Assembly: GCA_016195615.1 (NCBI GenBank)
Contig: JACPZF010000061.1
Location: forward strand, 1 to 7,259
DNA: 7,259 nucleotides
Direction of reading: 5' to 3'
From: Candidatus Gottesmanbacteria bacterium
Lineage (GTDB): Bacteria; Patescibacteriota; Microgenomatia; JACPZF01
Shown here piece by piece: positions 4,690-7,259 of this stretch; within the stretch, counting starts at the first letter, position 1, and the number at the start of each line of letters is the position of its first letter. The position numbers and the translations under genes are program-made. The notes beneath the pieces were generated by a model. It saw nothing but the letters and a program-made list of their open reading frames with translations. It was not told the DNA's origin and did not search any database.

Positions 4690-5451
4690 ATGCCCAAACT
4701 AAGTCTTTCTCTTCCTAAAAAAGGTAAAATACTAGTAGCCGCAGGCGACAAAATCGAAAAAGATTTTGTTCTGGCGGAATATCACGAAAGCGAAGTGGTT
4801 AATATTGATCTTAGCAAGATCCTCGAAGTTTCTCCCCACAAAGTATACACCACTCTTCTCAAAAAACCCGGACAAGAGGTAAGCGAAGGCGAAATTATCG
4901 CCCAAAAGAAATCACTTTTTAAAAAAAAAGTTGCGCGGGCGTCCATCAGTGGCATAATTAATAGTCTCGAAGAAAAGAGCGGAGTTTTAGAAATCCTCGC
5001 GAAAGGAAAAGCCAAAAAATTGATTTCGCCCCTTGCGGCAACCGTGGAAGAAGTAAAGGATGGTAAAACCATAGTCTTAGACTTTAGCGGCGAGTCATTT
5101 GACGTTAAAATATCCCATGGGAACAAATGTGCCAAAATTTACGTATTAACAAAAGAGGAAAATGCGGTGGGTTTGCACGATATTCAAAAAGAACTGGAAC
5201 ACCAAATTCTGGTAGGTTTTTCTTGGCCGCTTATGAGTATCCGCAAGGCCTTTGCCATGGATTGCGCTGTGATCGGCGTTAACCTGGAAGGATCGCTCGA
5301 TCATTTTAGGAAAACTGGGCACCTTGAACAAGAAGCCCTGCCTTTTATGGTTATTGGTAAAGACCTCTACTGCGAACTTACGAAACTTGATGGTAAAATA
5401 GGGATGATGCTGGGAAAAGAAAATAAACTATTGGTGCAAAAAACGAAATGA
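4690..5451 (+). CDS. Hypothetical protein with barrel-sandwich-like region, in the bL9 slot
   Basis: This 253-residue protein has no signal peptide or membrane segment and is not bL9. Two stretches look like half-barrels of a barrel-sandwich hybrid (biotinyl/lipoyl-like or RnfC-like) fold. These are GKILVAAGDKIEKDFVLAE (12-30) and KKPGQEVSEGEIIAQKKSLF (58-77), followed by VARASISGIINSLEEKSGVLEI (81-102). The pattern 'G-(D/Q)-x-(V/I)-x-x-(G/D)-x-(I/V)-(I/L)-A' supports this, but no modified-lysine motif (EAMKM or DKA) is visible, so it is probably structural. A mixed alpha/beta C-terminal part ends with a beta segment near 218-250 (LPFMVIGKDLYCELTKLDGK). Function is unknown. It follows rpsR by nine bases and overlaps the protease start as ATGA, so it is co-translated with that gene. 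Confidence 0.8.
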   Translation: MPKLSLSLPKKGKILVAAGDKIEKDFVLAEYHESEVVNIDLSKILEVSPHKVYTTLLKKPGQEVSEGEIIAQKKSLFKKKVARASISGIINSLEEKSGVLEILAKGKAKKLISPLAATVEEVKDGKTIVLDFSGESFDVKISHGNKCAKIYVLTKEENAVGLHDIQKELEHQILVGFSWPLMSIRKAFAMDCAVIGVNLEGSLDHFRKTGHLEQEALPFMVIGKDLYCELTKLDGKIGMMLGKENKLLVQKTK

Positions 5452-6321
5452 AATTAAACTTTATCCGCAATTTAGCTTTGATATCGGCCGTCATTATTCT
5501 GTCGTTAGGAGTGGGTGTCAATTTGGGTAAAACCGAGGCCAAAAAAGCGGTTCCAAATTATAATTTCAGCTCCCAAGGAAATCCCGAAAACATTGACTTT
5601 ACGCTTTTTTGGAATGTCTGGGAGAGGCTTAAGAAAACCTACTTTGATAAAACCAAGCTTGATATAAAAACCATGTATTATGGAGCCGTATCGGGTATGG
5701 TCGCGGCCCTCGGTGATCCGTACACCGCTTTCTTAACGCCAGAGCAAAATAAAGAAAACAAACAGGAACTAAGCGGCAGTTTCCCAATTTGGCGATAACA
5801 GCAATGAAGAATGGAATAAGGCCATAACGGATATTGTTAATAAAGGAAAAGATGTAAAAGGCGTGGTGTTAGATTTAAGAAATAATCCCGGCGGCTATTT
5901 GACCGGTTCGGTTTACATCGCCTCGGAATTTTTAGCAAGCGGAGTTGTTGTTATCCAGGAAGACGGAAACGGCCAAAGACAAAATTACAGCGTTGATCGT
6001 CAAGGCAGACTTGTAAATAAGCCGCTGGTCGTTTTAGTCAACCAGGGAAGCGCTTCGGCTTCGGAAATAGTCGCCGGAGCCTTGCAGGATTATAAGCGGG
6101 CGCGTTTGGTAGGGATGAACACTTTTGGTAAAGGTACGATTCAAGACGCGCAGGATTTAGAAGAGGGCGCTGGGCTCCATGTGACGGTCGCGAAATGGTT
6201 AACGCCAAATGGTAGATGGATTAACAGTACGGGTTTAACTGTCGATGACAAAATAGAAATGGACCAAAAAGACCCGACCAAGGATCCGCAAGTGGATAAG
6301 GCAATAGAAATACTCAAATAA
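5448..6321 (+). pseudogene. S41 C-terminal processing protease, broken by internal deletion of the PDZ region
   Basis: The gene falls into two frames. The first (5448-5798, 116 residues) has a membrane anchor (about 5-27), then the family's N-terminal part with TYFDKTKLDIKTMYYGAV and LGDPYTAFLTPEQNKE, and breaks after LSGSF. The second frame resumes at 5785 with QFGDNSNEEW and runs through DLRNNPGGYL, the catalytic GSASASEIVAGALQDY (Ser) and TFGKGTIQ (Lys) to TAA 6321. In intact CtpA-type proteases about 90-100 residues, including the PDZ substrate-gating domain, lie between LSGSF and QFG. Here they are missing and the frame is shifted, so stop TAA 5796-5798 follows. TTTC at the join suggests microhomology. 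The catalytic part alone could only be made from an internal start (GTG 5863). It is coupled by ATGA to the upstream gene. An assembly fault cannot be excluded. Confidence 0.88.
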
Positions 6322-6333
6322 TTTCTAATATTG

Positions 6334-6339
6334 TATAAT
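6334..6339 (+). promoter_or_regulatory. -10 box (TATAAT) of hicBA
   Basis: A perfect TATAAT ends ten bases before the hicB ATG. The -35 region at 17 nt (TACTCA, 6311-6316) is poor. The start site would be two to four bases before the ATG and no Shine-Dalgarno sequence is present, suggesting a leaderless transcript. Confidence 0.45.
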
Positions 6340-6349
6340 AAAAGAACGT

Positions 6350-6604
6350 ATGAAAACAAATATTTTAAAATATAATGTTATCATCAAAAAAGAAGGTAAA
6401 GAATATATTTCGTTTGTTCCTACTTTGGGAATTTCTGATTTCGGAAAAAACATTGAGGAAGCAAGGCGAAATACAAAAGAAGCCATAGAATGTCATATAG
6501 AAGGTTTAGTAGAGACGGGCGAGGAGATTCCTTTATCTGATAAGCAAGATTTTATTATCAGCCAAATTGAAACAACTTTTCCAAAACTAAAATTTGCATT
6601 TTAG
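6350..6604 (+). CDS. hicB: HicB-family antitoxin (short form)
   Basis: This 84-residue protein has the HicB (UPF0150) N-terminal fold: KYNVIIKKEGKEYISFVPTL (7-26), GISDFGKNIEEARRNTKEAI (27-46) and the helix ending EGLVETGEEIP. In the family this partly degenerate RNase H-like domain binds and blocks the HicA toxin. Many HicB proteins add a ribbon-helix-helix or HTH DNA-binding domain at the C-terminus for autoregulation. Here only about 20 residues follow the core, so that domain appears to be absent. The gene lies directly before hicA (one-base gap), in the antitoxin-first order opposite to E. coli hicAB. Regulation of this short form may depend on another factor. Confidence 0.85.
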   Translation: MKTNILKYNVIIKKEGKEYISFVPTLGISDFGKNIEEARRNTKEAIECHIEGLVETGEEIPLSDKQDFIISQIETTFPKLKFAF

Positions 6605-6605
6605 C

Positions 6606-6824
6606 ATGACCAAATTGATTCCCCTTAAGCCCAGGGAAGTCGAAGTGATCCTTTTGAAAAACGGATTTATGGTCAATCGCGTTAAAGGTAGCCACAAACA
6701 ATTCTTCCATAACCAATTGAAAGCGCACGTCACAGTTCCATTTCATTCAAAATCAATTCCTACAGGTACGCTAAGAAGTATTGTAAACCAGTCAAAATTA
6801 GATGTAGATTTATTTAGAAGATGA
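6606..6824 (+). CDS. hicA: HicA-family toxin, mRNA interferase
   Basis: From ATG 6606 this gives 72 residues with the HicA double-stranded-RNA-binding-like fold: LKPREVEVILLKNGF (7-21), then VNRVKGSHKQFFHN (23-36) with catalytic His30 in GSH, and VTVPFHSKSIPTGTLRSIVNQS near the end. HicA cleaves mRNA and tmRNA and is neutralised by HicB. A TTG at 6594 would add four residues but overlaps hicB, so the ATG one base after the hicB stop is preferred. The length is standard and the catalytic His is present, so the toxin is probably active. The last 15 bases overlap the 3' end of prfA on the other strand. Confidence 0.88.
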   Translation: MTKLIPLKPREVEVILLKNGFMVNRVKGSHKQFFHNQLKAHVTVPFHSKSIPTGTLRSIVNQSKLDVDLFRR

Positions 6825-7259
6825 GGAATTATAAGATTGTATAAGATATTCTATAATAGGTTCTAGCTTACCTTCCATAATACTTTCCAAATTATGCCAG
6901 GATTTGTTAATGCGATGATCAGTGACTCGATCTTGGGGGAAATTATAGGTGCGGATTTTTTCGGCGCGCATGCCGCGGCCGATTTGAGCCCGTCTGTCTG
7001 CAGAAAGTTGAGAAAGTTGCTCTTCCTCTGCCTGTTCCCATAATTTAGCCCGCAGCAACTGGAGCGCGATTTCGCGGTTTTGAGCCTGATATCGTTCGGT
7101 TTGGCAAGTGACAACCAAACCGGTAGGTCGGTAAGTAAGTCGTACGGCAGTCGAAACTTTGTTGACATTTTGCCCGCCGTGACCGCCGCTTCGGAAAAAA
7201 TCCCAGGCCAGATCTTCTTCATTAACATGTAAATCCATATCCTCAAGTTCGGGCAAAAC
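6810..7259 (-). CDS. prfA: Peptide chain release factor 1, C-terminal half (partial)
   Basis: The frame is open from the right edge (7259) to TAA at 6810-6812, giving about 149 residues. It carries the GGQ peptidyl-tRNA hydrolysis motif (codons at 7170-7178, context RSGGHGGQNVNKV) and then RAEKIRTYNFPQDRVTDHRI, which marks RF1 rather than RF2. It ends with MEGKLEPIIEYLI, the usual C-terminal helix. RF1 releases peptides at UAA and UAG, and the codon-recognition domain would lie to the right. It converges on hicA, overlapping by 15 bases, with no terminator between. The asparagine after GGQ replaces the histidine of E. coli RF1/RF2, and ERYQAQNRE replaces ERSQHKNK. Confidence 0.93.
   Translation of the reverse strand, partial: VLPELEDMDLHVNEEDLAWDFFRSGGHGGQNVNKVSTAVRLTYRPTGLVVTCQTERYQAQNREIALQLLRAKLWEQAEEEQLSQLSADRRAQIGRGMRAEKIRTYNFPQDRVTDHRINKSWHNLESIMEGKLEPIIEYLIQSYNSSSSK

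Noticed and set aside
6594..6824. Longer hicA starting at TTG 6594
   Set aside because: It would overlap hicB by 11 bases and add residues not typical of HicA. ATG 6606 gives a normal length.
1..7259. tRNA genes, CRISPR arrays or a replication origin
   Set aside because: No cloverleaf with TTCRANNC, no regularly spaced direct repeats and no clustered DnaA-type boxes were seen on either strand by eye.

Overview
The window looks like a stretch of a small-genome candidate phyla radiation (Patescibacteria) bacterium, possibly from the Microgenomates side. The case for this is inferential. The DNA is moderately AT-rich, genes are tightly packed with ATGA-type overlaps, and the conserved genes are compact. 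A rpsF-ssb-rpsR cluster is present, but the rplI (bL9) gene that usually follows rpsR is missing, and bL9 loss has been reported in some CPR lineages. TGA is a normal stop here (for example at the rpsR-downstream gene and hicA), so the UGA-recoded lineages are excluded.

Layout. Positions 1-71 hold the last codons of a DDE/rve transposase, followed by a probable insertion-sequence right end (to about 135). Positions 136-477 hold no sizeable gene. They contain the start of a possible minus-strand gene cut by the element, two divergent sigma70-like promoters, a long inverted repeat, and a near-perfect 30-bp palindrome beside a consensus promoter. That promoter drives an AAA ATPase of the DUF4143 type (478-1626) and an unrecognised gene (1633-2259) whose C-terminal tail seems to be split off by a one-base frameshift (2256-2375). 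Next come ychF (2375-3475), which carries a palindromic repeat insertion and a second palindrome, then rpsF, ssb and rpsR. In the usual bL9 slot lies a 253-aa protein with a probable barrel-sandwich region (4690-5451). It is coupled by ATGA to an S41 C-terminal processing protease that is broken by an internal deletion of the PDZ region (5448-6321). A hicB-hicA toxin-antitoxin pair (6350-6824) ends tail-to-tail against the C-terminal half of peptide chain release factor 1 on the minus strand, which is cut by the right edge.

How it works together. The centre is housekeeping: translation (S6, S18, YchF, RF1) and DNA maintenance (SSB). The flanks are accessory: transposase debris, a DUF4143 ATPase and a toxin-antitoxin pair. 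A recurring feature is a TATAAT-like -10 hexamer placed only 8-12 nt before the ATG of five genes that lack a Shine-Dalgarno sequence. This suggests leaderless transcripts for the first genes of transcription units, while ssb has a strong AGAAGGAGG. The most notable oddities are the PDZ-less broken protease, the repeat insertion inside ychF, the frameshifted gene before ychF and the operator-like palindrome at 413-442. No unmistakably new multi-gene defence or regulatory system is visible.
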